From an uncultured Mediterranea sp. (GTDB taxonomy: Bacteria > Bacteroidota > Bacteroidia > Bacteroidales > Bacteroidaceae), in assembly GCA_946056155.1 (NCBI GenBank), contig CAMGIP010000011.1, positions 1 through 34,792 on the forward strand: a stretch of DNA of 34,792 nucleotides. Direction: 5' to 3'. The notes beneath the pieces are model-generated. The model had not been told where the DNA came from and did no database searches. It saw nothing but the letters and a program-made list of their open reading frames with translations. Every line of letters begins with the position of its first letter. Position 1 is the stretch's first letter. The translations under genes and the position numbers were made by a program. Positions 25,112 to 32,480 of this stretch are shown in pieces.

Positions 25112-25917
25112 GAGGCGGAATTCATATCATCGGCTTTGTCGCGAATCATCAGGATGCTGAGCTCGTAAAGCAGATAGAGCGGAACGGCCACCACGGTGAG
25201 GGTGAAGGGGTCACCCGTAGGAGTGATGATGGCAGCAGCCACCACGATGACCACTATGGCATGGCGCCGATAGGTGCGCAACAACGACTTGGTGACTATA
25301 CCTAGAAGCGAGAGCAACCAGGTGACTAAGGGGAGCTCAAAGGCAATACCCATGCAGAGCACCAGCATCATGAAATTGTCGATGTAGGAGTTGAGCGAGA
25401 TGATATTCTCAATGGAACTGCTTAGCTGGTAGGAGGAGAGAAAACGGAGCGTGAGGGGATAGACCATGAAGTAACCCACCAGCACACCTACGTAGAACAT
25501 CACCGTGCCCAAAAGGAAAGCCTTCTTCACTCCCCTCTGCTCATGGGTGTAGAGAGCAGGCTTGATGAATCGCCAAATCTCCACAAAAAGGTAGGGTGTA
25601 GCGGTGACTACCGACATCCAGAAGGCGGTGGACATGTGGATGAAGAAGGGGGCGGCCAGGTTGATATTGACCAGCTTGACTTCAAACTGACTACTAAAAA
25701 ACTCATCCGTCAGAGAGAAACATCGGCCTATCCAGCGGAGGAAGTCGTAAAATACGAAGTCGTTATGACAGGGAGCTAACACTACGGCATCAAATAATGA
25801 GGGCATGGCGATGAAGTAACCCACCGCCAGCACCATCCAAACCAAAATGACGCGCAACAGCATACTGCGCAACACATCCAGATGGTCCCAAAAACTCATC
25901 TCATTCTCCTGCTCCAT
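25108..25917 (-). CDS. tatC: Twin-arginine translocase subunit TatC
   Basis: A 269-residue inner-membrane protein that recognises twin-arginine signal peptides and assembles the pore with TatA. Six hydrophobic segments fit the family. The N-terminal SFWDHLDVLR signature matches the conserved cytoplasmic E/D-HL-LR motif. FIKPALYTHEQ follows the second helix, YPLTLRFLSSY and FELPLVTWLLS the later ones, and TPTGDP precedes the last helices. It lies between tatA upstream and the helicase, and overlaps the helicase start by 4 bp (ATGA). Confidence 0.94.
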   Translation of the reverse strand: MEQENEMSFWDHLDVLRSMLLRVILVWMVLAVGYFIAMPSLFDAVVLAPCHNDFVFYDFLRWIGRCFSLTDEFFSSQFEVKLVNINLAAPFFIHMSTAFWMSVVTATPYLFVEIWRFIKPALYTHEQRGVKKAFLLGTVMFYVGVLVGYFMVYPLTLRFLSSYQLSSSIENIISLNSYIDNFMMLVLCMGIAFELPLVTWLLSLLGIVTKSLLRTYRRHAIVVIVVAAAIITPTGDPFTLTVVAVPLYLLYELSILMIRDKADDMNSAS

Positions 25918-25950
25918 GCTTTAACCGATTCAACCTCGCTCAAAATAAAC

Positions 25951-26085
25951 CTCTGCATCGGATCAGCCTATGCAAGAATGCAATCTCTGCATCAGCACAT
26001 CCTATGCAAGAACTCAGCTTATGCATCGGCACGACCTATGCGAGAACTCAATCTACGTACCGATACATCCTATGCGAAAACCTTG
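25951..26085. repeat. Imperfect tandem repeat of about 34 bp, four copies, between tatA and tatC
   Basis: Units begin at 25951, 25985, 26018 and 26053 (34, 33, 35 and 33 bp). Each has TGCATCGG-like sequence, then CCTATGC[AG]AGAA and CTCA. It takes up most of the 189-bp gap inside an otherwise compact tat operon. No coding potential is clear. Confidence 0.8.
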
Positions 26086-26106
26086 AGGAGATAGCATTGT
26101 CGTTGC

Positions 26107-26328
26107 TTACTGTGGCTTTTTCCCGTCGCTATCTACCTCCTCTTTGGCCTTATTGATTTCTTCTTTGGCTTCGTTGATACCCTCTTTAAAACTCTTCACA
26201 CCCTTACCCAAACCTTTCATCAGTTCAGGAATCTTTTTCCCGCCAAAAAGAAGCAGGACAACAACAAGGATAATAATCCATTCGGAGCCAGAAGGCAACC
26301 CGATCAAACACAAGTGGTTCATAGACAT
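26107..26328 (-). CDS. tatA: Twin-arginine translocase subunit TatA/TatE
   Basis: A 73-residue protein with the TatA plan: a short periplasmic N terminus with polar E16, one membrane helix (about 17-29), the FG hinge (F28-G29), an amphipathic helix ([20 protein letters not shown], about 31-50) and a charged tail of Lys/Glu. It forms the size-variable translocation pore with TatC, the next gene. No tatB is visible, which is usual for Bacteroidetes where TatA is bifunctional. An alternative start is Met3. Confidence 0.93.
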   Translation of the reverse strand: MSMNHLCLIGLPSGSEWIIILVVVLLLFGGKKIPELMKGLGKGVKSFKEGINEAKEEINKAKEEVDSDGKKPQ

Positions 26329-26450
26329 ATCATTAAAAGTTTTACATCAATCTTGATACACACAACTATTGCGCTCTAAATCAGCACTCTCCCCTTCCCA
26401 CAGTTCCCGAGAGAGCGGTGGGAAGAGGATGGATGTGCCTTCGAGCGGTG

Positions 26451-26482
26451 CGAATATACGAAGAATGATGCAGAGGAGCAAA
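26451..26482 (-). promoter_or_regulatory. Promoter of tatA-tatC-helicase
   Basis: TTTG (26479-26482), 20 bp, then TATATTCG (26451-26458) on the minus strand. The -33 box is perfect and the -7 box differs from TAnnTTTG by one base. The leader would be about 115 nt. Confidence 0.5.
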
Positions 26483-26560
26483 CGTTTGGGCAGCTTTTGA
26501 CGTTTTCAACTCAATTTTCAATTTCCTCTCGTACGTAATCCTCCCCTTTCATGCGTAAGC

Positions 26561-26684
26561 CTCCTGCAGAGAGGGCTGAGCATTTAGTCAAAGTACTCCT
26601 TCAAAAGAAACAGAAAAGGAACTCTTCTTTCTTAATCCCCCTGCAAAGAGAGCAGGGCATTTAATCAAAGCACTCCTTTGGAAG
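26561..26684. repeat. Imperfect duplication of the hisB 3' end
   Basis: 26561-26607 and 26638-26684 (offset 77 bp) match at 37 of 47 positions. The second copy includes the last codons and stop of hisB. The first copy, downstream of the gene, still encodes FEGVL-stop in the same register as KGVL-stop. Confidence 0.65.
26639..26657 (-). terminator. Hairpin after hisB
   Basis: CCCTGC (26639-26644) and GCAGGG (26652-26657) with a 7-nt loop lie 7 bp after the hisB stop codon. No proper U tract follows, so it is a weak intrinsic terminator candidate. Confidence 0.4.
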
Positions 26685-27837
26685 AGGGGAGCTCGTAGTG
26701 ATAGATATCCCGCTTCACCGCCATTTTCAATGCTCGTGCCAGCGCTTTGAATATGCCTTCAATCTTGTGGTGTTCGTTGGTTCCTTCGGCTTTGATGTTG
26801 AGATTCATCAGCGCAGCATCGCTGAGCGACTTGAAGAAGTGGAAAAACATTTCGGTAGGCATCTCACCAATTTTCTCTCGCCTGAACTCGGCATCCCATA
26901 CTAACCAGGGACGACCTCCGAAGTCGAGACAGACCTGACAGAGGCAGTCATCCATGGGCAAGGCGTAGCCGTATCGCTCTATGCCGCGCTTATTACCCAA
27001 AGCCTTGCGGAAACATTCGCCCAGTGCCAGACCGGTATCTTCGATGGTGTGATGCTCATCCACGTAGAGATCGCCCTTCACCTCAATGGTCAGGTCCATG
27101 CCGCCATGCTTGGCAATCTGCTCCAGCATGTGGTCGAAGAATCCCAGTCCGGTGTGAATCTGGCAATGGCCATTGCCTTCGACATTGAGCTGTACCAGGA
27201 TGTCGGTCTCGCGCGTAATGCGTCTCACCTCCGCCTTCCGTTCACCGGCAAAGAGATACTCAGTGATGCGATCCCAGTCGGTGGTGGCCAGCAGACAGGT
27301 TTCCTCCAGAAGATGGGCCAACTCATCACCTGTGGCACCGCTCTCCGAAGTGTGACAGGCGGCATATTCGCCAAGCAGATGTTTGTCCTCCTGTAGCAAG
27401 ATGGCCTTGCAACCGAGATTCAACGCCAGCTCCACATCGGTGGGGCGGTCTCCAATGACAAAACTGCCCTCCAGGTCATAGTCTGGATTGTTGAGGTACG
27501 CAGTGAGCATTCCCGTTCGCGGCTTGCGCGTGGGGGCATTATCCTCCGGCATGGAGGGGTCGATGCAGACGCGGTCGAAGGTGATACCCTCTCCCTTGAG
27601 GGTGTTCATCACCAAGTTGTGCACCGGCCAGAAGGTATCAGCGGGAAAACTTGCCGTACCTAGTCCATCCTGATTGGTGACCATCACCCACTCAAAATCG
27701 AGGTGCGAACGGAGGAAGGCCAAATTGCGGATGACCTTAGGATAAAACTCCAGTTTCTCGAAGGCATCCAACTGATAATCTACCGGCGGTTCTATCACCA
27801 GCGTACCGTCTCTATCAATAAACAATACTTTTTTCAT
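26665..27837 (-). CDS. hisB: Bifunctional histidinol-phosphatase / imidazoleglycerol-phosphate dehydratase
   Basis: A 390-residue fusion catalysing two histidine steps. The HAD phosphatase domain (about 1-165) has D8-R-D10-G-T, VTNQDG and GDRPTDVE. The dehydratase domain (about 200-390) carries the manganese-binding H262-H263-T-I-E266 and the second NEHHKIEG repeat near 361-368. In E. coli HisB the phosphatase has a zinc loop C-x-H-x5-C-x-C; here only one Cys remains (C91-I-D-P-S-M-P-E-D), so that metal site is absent. It is the last gene of hisG-hisD-hisC-hisB and starts 46 bp after hisC. The remaining pathway genes (hisI, hisH, hisA, hisF) are not in the window. Confidence 0.95.
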   Translation of the reverse strand: MKKVLFIDRDGTLVIEPPVDYQLDAFEKLEFYPKVIRNLAFLRSHLDFEWVMVTNQDGLGTASFPADTFWPVHNLVMNTLKGEGITFDRVCIDPSMPEDNAPTRKPRTGMLTAYLNNPDYDLEGSFVIGDRPTDVELALNLGCKAILLQEDKHLLGEYAACHTSESGATGDELAHLLEETCLLATTDWDRITEYLFAGERKAEVRRITRETDILVQLNVEGNGHCQIHTGLGFFDHMLEQIAKHGGMDLTIEVKGDLYVDEHHTIEDTGLALGECFRKALGNKRGIERYGYALPMDDCLCQVCLDFGGRPWLVWDAEFRREKIGEMPTEMFFHFFKSLSDAALMNLNIKAEGTNEHHKIEGIFKALARALKMAVKRDIYHYELPSSKGVL

Positions 27838-27883
27838 TCTTATTTCTTTGATTCATTACATTGGGGAAACAGATACAAGACAC

Positions 27884-28924
27884 TCACTCCCCGTACTGCT
27901 TCAAAGCCTGAAGCAGTTGGAGGTTCTCCTCGGGTGTACCGATGGTGATGCGCAGGCAATTGTTGCAAAGCGTCACGCTGTGGCGGTTCCGTACAATGAC
28001 CCCCTGCTCCACCAAGTAATGGTAGATGGAGACGGCGTCAGACACCCGCACCAAGAAGAAATTGGCATCGGTGGGAAAAATCTGGCGAGTCAACGGCAAA
28101 GCTGCAACCTCCTCCATCAGCTGGGCACGCTCCTCCTTAATCATCTTCACCCAAAGCTTCACCTCGTCATACTGCTTGACGCGGCGCAGCGCCTCCAACT
28201 GGGTGAGCTGATTGACGTTATAGGGATATTTGATTTTATTGAGGATGGCGATTATCTCGTAAGAAGCAAAGGCCATGCCTAAACGGATGGCGGCACTGCC
28301 CCACGCCTTGGAGAAGGTCTGAAGTACGATGAGGTTGGGATATCGCTCCAGTTCGGCAAGGAAGGAGGTACGGTCGGAGAAGTCGATATAGGCTTCATCC
28401 ACAATCACCAGTCCCTCAAATCGGGTGAGTAGCTGACGAATCTCGTCAATGTGGAGGTCGTTGCCCGTGGGATTGTTGGGCGAACAAAGAAAGATGAGCT
28501 TGGTATGATCGTCCGCAGCTTGAAGGAGCTGGACGGCCGTGAATTGGAACTGATCATCCAACTTCACCTTGCGGTACTCCACATCGTTGGTCTCGGCACA
28601 CACCTGGTACATGCCGTAGGTGGGGTCGATAGCCACCACATTATCCACCCCCGGCTGACAGAAAGCACGGAAAGGGAGGTCGATGGCCTCATCGCTGCCG
28701 TTGCCCAAGAAAATCTGCTCCGGCTTTACCTGCTTGATTCGGGCTATCTCCTTCTTCAACGCCCACTGACGGGGATCGGGGTAACGGTTGAAGGGAGCAT
28801 TGTAAGGGTTCTCGTTGGCATCGAGAAAGACCGTGGCCTTGGCCCCCTGGTATTCATCACGGGCAGAGGAGTAGGGCTTCATCTGCCAGACGTTCTTGCG
28901 TGTAAGTTGTTCGAGTGTTTTCAT
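27884..28924 (-). CDS. hisC: Histidinol-phosphate aminotransferase
   Basis: A 346-residue fold-type I PLP enzyme that transaminates imidazole-acetol phosphate to histidinol phosphate with glutamate. The PLP lysine is K206 in TFSKAWG. N151 (SPNNPTG), D176-x2-Y179 (VIVDEAYI) and the C-terminal [10 protein letters not shown] arginine, which binds substrate carboxylate/phosphate groups, are all present. The N-terminal LDANENPYN is typical of HisC. It lies third in the his operon, 88 bp after hisD and 46 bp before hisB. Confidence 0.95.
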   Translation of the reverse strand: MKTLEQLTRKNVWQMKPYSSARDEYQGAKATVFLDANENPYNAPFNRYPDPRQWALKKEIARIKQVKPEQIFLGNGSDEAIDLPFRAFCQPGVDNVVAIDPTYGMYQVCAETNDVEYRKVKLDDQFQFTAVQLLQAADDHTKLIFLCSPNNPTGNDLHIDEIRQLLTRFEGLVIVDEAYIDFSDRTSFLAELERYPNLIVLQTFSKAWGSAAIRLGMAFASYEIIAILNKIKYPYNVNQLTQLEALRRVKQYDEVKLWVKMIKEERAQLMEEVAALPLTRQIFPTDANFFLVRVSDAVSIYHYLVEQGVIVRNRHSVTLCNNCLRITIGTPEENLQLLQALKQYGE

Positions 28925-29012
28925 TGTTTCTTCTATTTATTACTGTTGTTGAATGAGGATACAGAAGCCCTTGGGAGGCAATCCGTTCAGGAGTCAGTGA
29001 TCTGACGGCCGA

Positions 29013-30293
29013 TTACAAAGTGGCGAGACGCACGCTGACAGCCTGCTTGTGGGCGTCGAGCTGTTCGTTGGCCGCCATGATTTCTATAGCCGGGCCGATG
29101 CGTTTCAGTCCTTCGGGCAGAATCTCCTGGAAGGTCATCTTGCGGATGAAGCTATCCAAGCAGACCCCACTGTAGGCACGGGCATAACCGTTGGTGGGCA
29201 GGGTATGGTTGGTACCCGAGGCGTAGTCGCCTGCGCTCTCAGGCGTGAGAGAACCCATGAAGACACTGCCGGCATGACGTACCTGCTGGGCCAGTTCGCG
29301 GTAGTTGGACGCTTCGATGATGAGATGTTCGGGAGCGTAGGCATTGGTCATACAAATGGCCTCTTCCATGTTGTTTACCACAATCAACTTGCTCGATTCC
29401 AGTGCCTTGGCGGCAATCTCCTTGCGCGGCAGGAGTGCCAATTGACGCTCCACCTCCTGCTCCACGGCTATCTGCAATGCCTTGTTGGTGGTGATGAGCA
29501 GCGCCTGACTATCCACTCCATGCTCAGCCTGACTGAGCAGGTCGGCAGCCACGAAGACTGGGTTGGCGGTCTCATCGGCCAGCACCTCCACCTCCGACGG
29601 TCCGGCCGGCATGTCGATAGCTACGTCACGGAGACTTACCCACTGCTTGGCCGCTGTGACATACTGGTTGCCCGGCCCGAAAATCTTATATACCTTGGGG
29701 ATGCTCTCTGTACCATAAGCCATGGAGGCGATGGCCTGCACGCCACCCACCTTGAAGATACGCTTTACGCCAGCCACTTCGGCCGCATAGAGCACAGCCG
29801 GATGCACCTTGCCGTCACGTCCCGGAGGAGTACAGAGCACCACCTCGCTACAGCCGGCAATGCGGGCGGGTACGGCCAACATCAGCACCGTAGAGAAGAG
29901 CGGAGCCGTGCCACCGGGGATATAGAGTCCCACCTTTTCGATGGGCACCGCCTGCTGCCAGCAGGTCACTCCCGGCTGGGTCTCCACCCGTTTTCCTTCA
30001 AAACGCTGTGCGGCATGGAAGGTCTCGATATTTCTGGCTGCCAGTTCGATGGCCTGCTTGAGCGACTCATCCACACGGGCTCGAGCCTCCTCACGTTCGG
30101 CCGGAGTCACCTCCAGAGCATCCAACTTCACCTTGTCAAACCGCTCTTCCAGTTCAAACACAGCCCGGTCGCCATCTCTTCTCACCTGACCGATGAGTTC
30201 GCGCACTTTGTCAAACAGCTCCTCCGTGCGGAGGGTAGGTCGTTGGAGCAGTTCGTCCCACTGCTCCGGTTGGGGATAATCTATCTTTTTCAT
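29013..30293 (-). CDS. hisD: Histidinol dehydrogenase
   Basis: A 426-residue NAD-dependent enzyme oxidising histidinol to histidine in two steps. The zinc ligands Q255, H258 (LLSQAEHG), D356 (SAGDYASG) and H415 (LDAHKQAV) are present. E322-H323 in PEHLII provide the catalytic base pair. The family signature GGVQAIASMAYGTESIP and IFGPGNQYVTAAK are intact. It is second in the operon, 136 bp after hisG, a gap holding degenerate repeats. Confidence 0.97.
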   Translation of the reverse strand: MKKIDYPQPEQWDELLQRPTLRTEELFDKVRELIGQVRRDGDRAVFELEERFDKVKLDALEVTPAEREEARARVDESLKQAIELAARNIETFHAAQRFEGKRVETQPGVTCWQQAVPIEKVGLYIPGGTAPLFSTVLMLAVPARIAGCSEVVLCTPPGRDGKVHPAVLYAAEVAGVKRIFKVGGVQAIASMAYGTESIPKVYKIFGPGNQYVTAAKQWVSLRDVAIDMPAGPSEVEVLADETANPVFVAADLLSQAEHGVDSQALLITTNKALQIAVEQEVERQLALLPRKEIAAKALESSKLIVVNNMEEAICMTNAYAPEHLIIEASNYRELAQQVRHAGSVFMGSLTPESAGDYASGTNHTLPTNGYARAYSGVCLDSFIRKMTFQEILPEGLKRIGPAIEIMAANEQLDAHKQAVSVRLATL

Positions 30294-30317
30294 TTGTCCT
30301 TTGGTTTATCTTATCGT

Positions 30318-30388
30318 CTGCTATTCTCTCGTTTGTACGCTATTGACTCGTACGCTATTCCCACGTTCATACGCAATTTCTTGCATAT
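30318..30388. repeat. Degenerate repeats between hisG and hisD
   Basis: Units of 15-20 bp beginning CGCTATT and ending in GTA or CATA recur about four times (CGCTATTGACTCGTA, then CGCTATTCCCACG, then CGCAATTTC). The 136-bp gap is long for an operon and holds no gene, promoter or terminator I can support. Confidence 0.45.
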
Positions 30389-30429
30389 GCCCTCTCCCAG
30401 AAAGCATACTCAAACGAAGAGATCTTGTG

Positions 30430-31281
30430 TCAGATAATCATTTTCTCTATTGGGAGCACCAGAATGCCCTGTGCACCGAAGGCCTTCAACTTGCCGATAA
30501 TCTCCCAAAAACATTTCTCGTCGAGCACGGTGTGTACGGAGCACCACCCCTCCTGTGCCAAGGGCATCACGGTGGGACTCTTCATACCTGGCAGCACCGC
30601 CACTATCTCGTCCAACTTCTCCTTGGGAGCATTCATCAGCACATACTTCTTGTCCTCAGCCGTGCGGACGGCATCCATGCGGAAGAGCAGCTCCTGCAGA
30701 ATCTCTCGTTTGCCCTCGTCGAGACGACGGTTGCCGATGAGCAGTGCCTCGCTGCGCATCACCACCTCTACCTCCTTGAGTCGGTTGCTCACCAAGGTAG
30801 AACCGGAGCTGACAATATCGAAGATAGCATCGGCCAGACCGATACCGGGCGATACCTCCACCGAACCGGCAATGACGTGAATATCAGCCTTCACTCCCTT
30901 CTCCTGAAGGAATCGGCGCAATACACCGGGGTATGAGGTGGCAATCTTCTTCCCCTCAAACCAGGAGAGACCCGGGTAGTCGATATCCTTGGGGATGGCC
31001 AAGGAGAGGCGACACTTGCTGAAGCCCAGCCGCTTGATAATCTCCGCATCCTCGTTCTTCTCCACAAACTCGTTCTCCCCTACGATACCGATGTCGGCCA
31101 CGCCCGTAGCCACGGTCTGCGGAATATCGTCATCGCGGAGGAAGAGCACCTCCACAGGAAAGTTGGTGGCCTGCACCAGCAGGGTACGCTTGGAGGCACT
31201 CAGTTTAATATCTGACTCCTCCAGAAAATTCATTGTCTCGTCGTAAAGCCGGCCCTTGGCCTGCACTGCAATTCTCAACAT
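30430..31281 (-). CDS. hisG: ATP phosphoribosyltransferase, long form
   Basis: A 283-residue enzyme for the first committed step of histidine synthesis, joining ATP and PRPP. The length marks it as the long HisG: two periplasmic-binding-like catalytic domains (about 1-205) followed by a C-terminal regulatory domain (about 210-283) through which histidine inhibits the long form. ATGVADIGIVGENEF and the PRPP-loop region EVSPGIGLADAIFDIVSSGSTL are visible. No HisZ partner is needed for this form. It is the first structural gene, behind a 235-nt leader with a His-rich leader peptide and attenuator. Confidence 0.96.
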   Translation of the reverse strand: MLRIAVQAKGRLYDETMNFLEESDIKLSASKRTLLVQATNFPVEVLFLRDDDIPQTVATGVADIGIVGENEFVEKNEDAEIIKRLGFSKCRLSLAIPKDIDYPGLSWFEGKKIATSYPGVLRRFLQEKGVKADIHVIAGSVEVSPGIGLADAIFDIVSSGSTLVSNRLKEVEVVMRSEALLIGNRRLDEGKREILQELLFRMDAVRTAEDKKYVLMNAPKEKLDEIVAVLPGMKSPTVMPLAQEGWCSVHTVLDEKCFWEIIGKLKAFGAQGILVLPIEKMII

Positions 31282-31349
31282 AATACGTAATATTAATTTT
31301 CCATTTGGGGTAACGGAACCTTTTCAGGGTACATATACCGGATTGGGGT

Positions 31350-31386
31350 AAAAAAAAGGCTTACCAAGCATGACCTCGGTAAGCCT
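31350..31386 (-). terminator. Attenuator terminator of the his operon
   Basis: On the minus strand AGGCTTACC (31378-31386), a 12-nt loop and GGTAAGCCT (31357-31365) form a perfect 9-bp stem followed by eight T (31350-31357 with one shared base). It lies between leader peptide and hisG, so it must be bypassed for the operon to be expressed. Confidence 0.88.
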
Positions 31387-31442
31387 CTGTTCTGTTATTC
31401 TCAGTTGTTGCACCTACGCATACACCTCACTGCCCACCGAAG
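31374..31442 (-). promoter_or_regulatory. Antiterminator of the his leader
   Basis: CUUCGGUGGGC (31432-31442), starting at the first base after the leader-peptide stop codon, can pair over 11 contiguous positions (three G-U) with GCUUACCGAGG (31374-31384), the 5' arm of the terminator. The two helices are mutually exclusive, as attenuation requires. Confidence 0.75.
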
Positions 31443-31493
31443 TTATTCGTCAGGATGATGATGGTGATGATGAAGGGCAACCAAGTTTCTCAT
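31443..31493 (-). CDS. hisL: His operon leader peptide
   Basis: A 16-residue peptide MRNLVALHHHHHHPDE with six consecutive His codons (CAT CAT CAC CAT CAT CAT, 31455-31472). Its ATG is about 20 nt after the predicted transcription start and its TAA is followed immediately by the antiterminator strand. The plan equals that of enterobacterial HisL, which also has a His run followed by Pro-Asp. When charged tRNA-His is scarce, ribosomes should stall on the run and allow the antiterminator. The peptide itself needs no function. Confidence 0.88.
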   Translation of the reverse strand: MRNLVALHHHHHHPDE

Positions 31494-31521
31494 TGTTCTG
31501 TTATATTTTGTTTTTACGCGG

Positions 31522-31552
31522 CAAATGTACACTATTCTTTCTATATACCAAA
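31522..31552 (-). promoter_or_regulatory. Promoter of the his operon
   Basis: TTTG (31549-31552), 19 bp, then TACATTTG (31522-31529) on the minus strand, an exact match to the Bacteroidetes consensus. Transcription would start near 31516, shortly before the leader peptide. Confidence 0.8.
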
Positions 31553-31589
31553 AGATTTATCACAAAAAATGCACTTTTGCTTGTAATTT

Positions 31590-32480
31590 TCATCTTTTAC
31601 CCTTGCAGAAGTATTGATTGAACACGATTCCGCCTACAATGAGCAGCAGTCCGATGTAGGTGGTGGGGAGGATGCATTCGCCCAATACGGTAGCAATAAA
31701 GGCCAGCGAAAGGAAAGGTGAAAGGTAGCAGAGCTGATTGATGAGGGCGGGATTGCTGGTGGTGCGCATAGCGGTGCCGAAGCAGATGAAGGGGATACCC
31801 ATCTCAAACCAGCCCACATAGCCACTGGCCAAAGCACCGGAGAGGGTGAGGTGATTCATCAGCCGGGGACCGACGAAGAGAAGCATCACGATACTGCTTG
31901 ACAGAAAGCTGACCCACAGCACGATGCTACTGTCCGCACGGGAGCCGACCCTCTTATTGACCATCCAGTAGGTAGCCCAAAGCAGGGCACTGAGCGCAGC
32001 CAACAGCAGTCCGACTGGTGAGAGCGCATCGCCAGTCACTCCGCCACCACCCAACGAAATCAGAGCCACCCCTGCTAAAGAGAGGGCCATACCGATATAT
32101 TTCTTTCTCGGGATAGGCTCATCGGCAAAGAGGGCAAGGAGCACCAGCAGCACAATGGGCCAGGCGTAGTTGATGGGCTGGGCCACCTGGGCAGGCAACA
32201 GGTCGTAGGCCTTGAAGAGCACCAAGTAGTAGGCCACGGGGTTGTGTAGCCCCAACAGGGCAAAACGCCCCCACTCCATCGGATGAAGACGAGCCACACC
32301 GCCCCACTTGCGCTGCACGGTGAGCACCACGGTAAAGACTAGTAGCGAAGCTACACAGGCCACAGTGAGCATCTCATCATGACTCAGGTATCTCAGCGCC
32401 ACCTTGAAGGCAGCGGCTACCGTGCTCCAGCTCAGAACGGCCACCAAGGCCAACAGCACCGCACGGGTATCCTTACTCAT
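31590..32480 (-). CDS. EamA/DMT-family transporter
   Basis: A 296-residue inner-membrane protein with about ten hydrophobic helices in two EamA halves, the size of drug/metabolite transporters (RhaT/YdcZ/RarD relatives). The first half includes VLSWSTVAAAFKVALRYL and NPVAYYLVLFKAYDLLPAQVAQPINYAWP; the second LLAALSALLWATYWMVNKRV and NPALINQLCYLSPFLSLAF. The substrate is unknown; amino acids or metabolites are typical. I start it at the ATG at 32480. The frame opens earlier but the extra 41 residues are the antisense of the neighbouring gene's coding frame and not hydrophobic. Its start overlaps the stop of the epimerase-like gene by 8 bp, indicating translational coupling. Confidence 0.87.
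   Translation of the reverse strand: MSKDTRAVLLALVAVLSWSTVAAAFKVALRYLSHDEMLTVACVASLLVFTVVLTVQRKWGGVARLHPMEWGRFALLGLHNPVAYYLVLFKAYDLLPAQVAQPINYAWPIVLLVLLALFADEPIPRKKYIGMALSLAGVALISLGGGGVTGDALSPVGLLLAALSALLWATYWMVNKRVGSRADSSIVLWVSFLSSSIVMLLFVGPRLMNHLTLSGALASGYVGWFEMGIPFICFGTAMRTTSNPALINQLCYLSPFLSLAFIATVLGECILPTTYIGLLLIVGGIVFNQYFCKGKR

Larger units (their letters stand above)
26329..26664. other. 336-bp gap between tatA and hisB
   Basis: It contains the tatA promoter, then an AT/TC-rich stretch, a 47-bp imperfect copy of the hisB 3' end (26561-26607), and the hairpin just past hisB. No gene is supported. Confidence 0.6.
31282..31589. other. 308-bp his control region
   Basis: It contains, in the direction of minus-strand transcription, the promoter (31522-31552), the leader peptide gene (31443-31493), the antiterminator strand (31432-31442), the terminator (31350-31386) and about 68 nt before the hisG ATG. 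An 83-codon plus-strand frame here is the reverse of these elements. Confidence 0.85.

Noticed and set aside
25951..26085. Possible CRISPR or origin iterons between tatA and tatC
   Set aside because: The units abut without unique spacers, are strongly degenerate, and no cas or replication gene is near.
29049..30437. 462-codon plus-strand frame opposite hisD
   Set aside because: It is antisense of hisD with His/Leu/Gly-rich translation and no family features.
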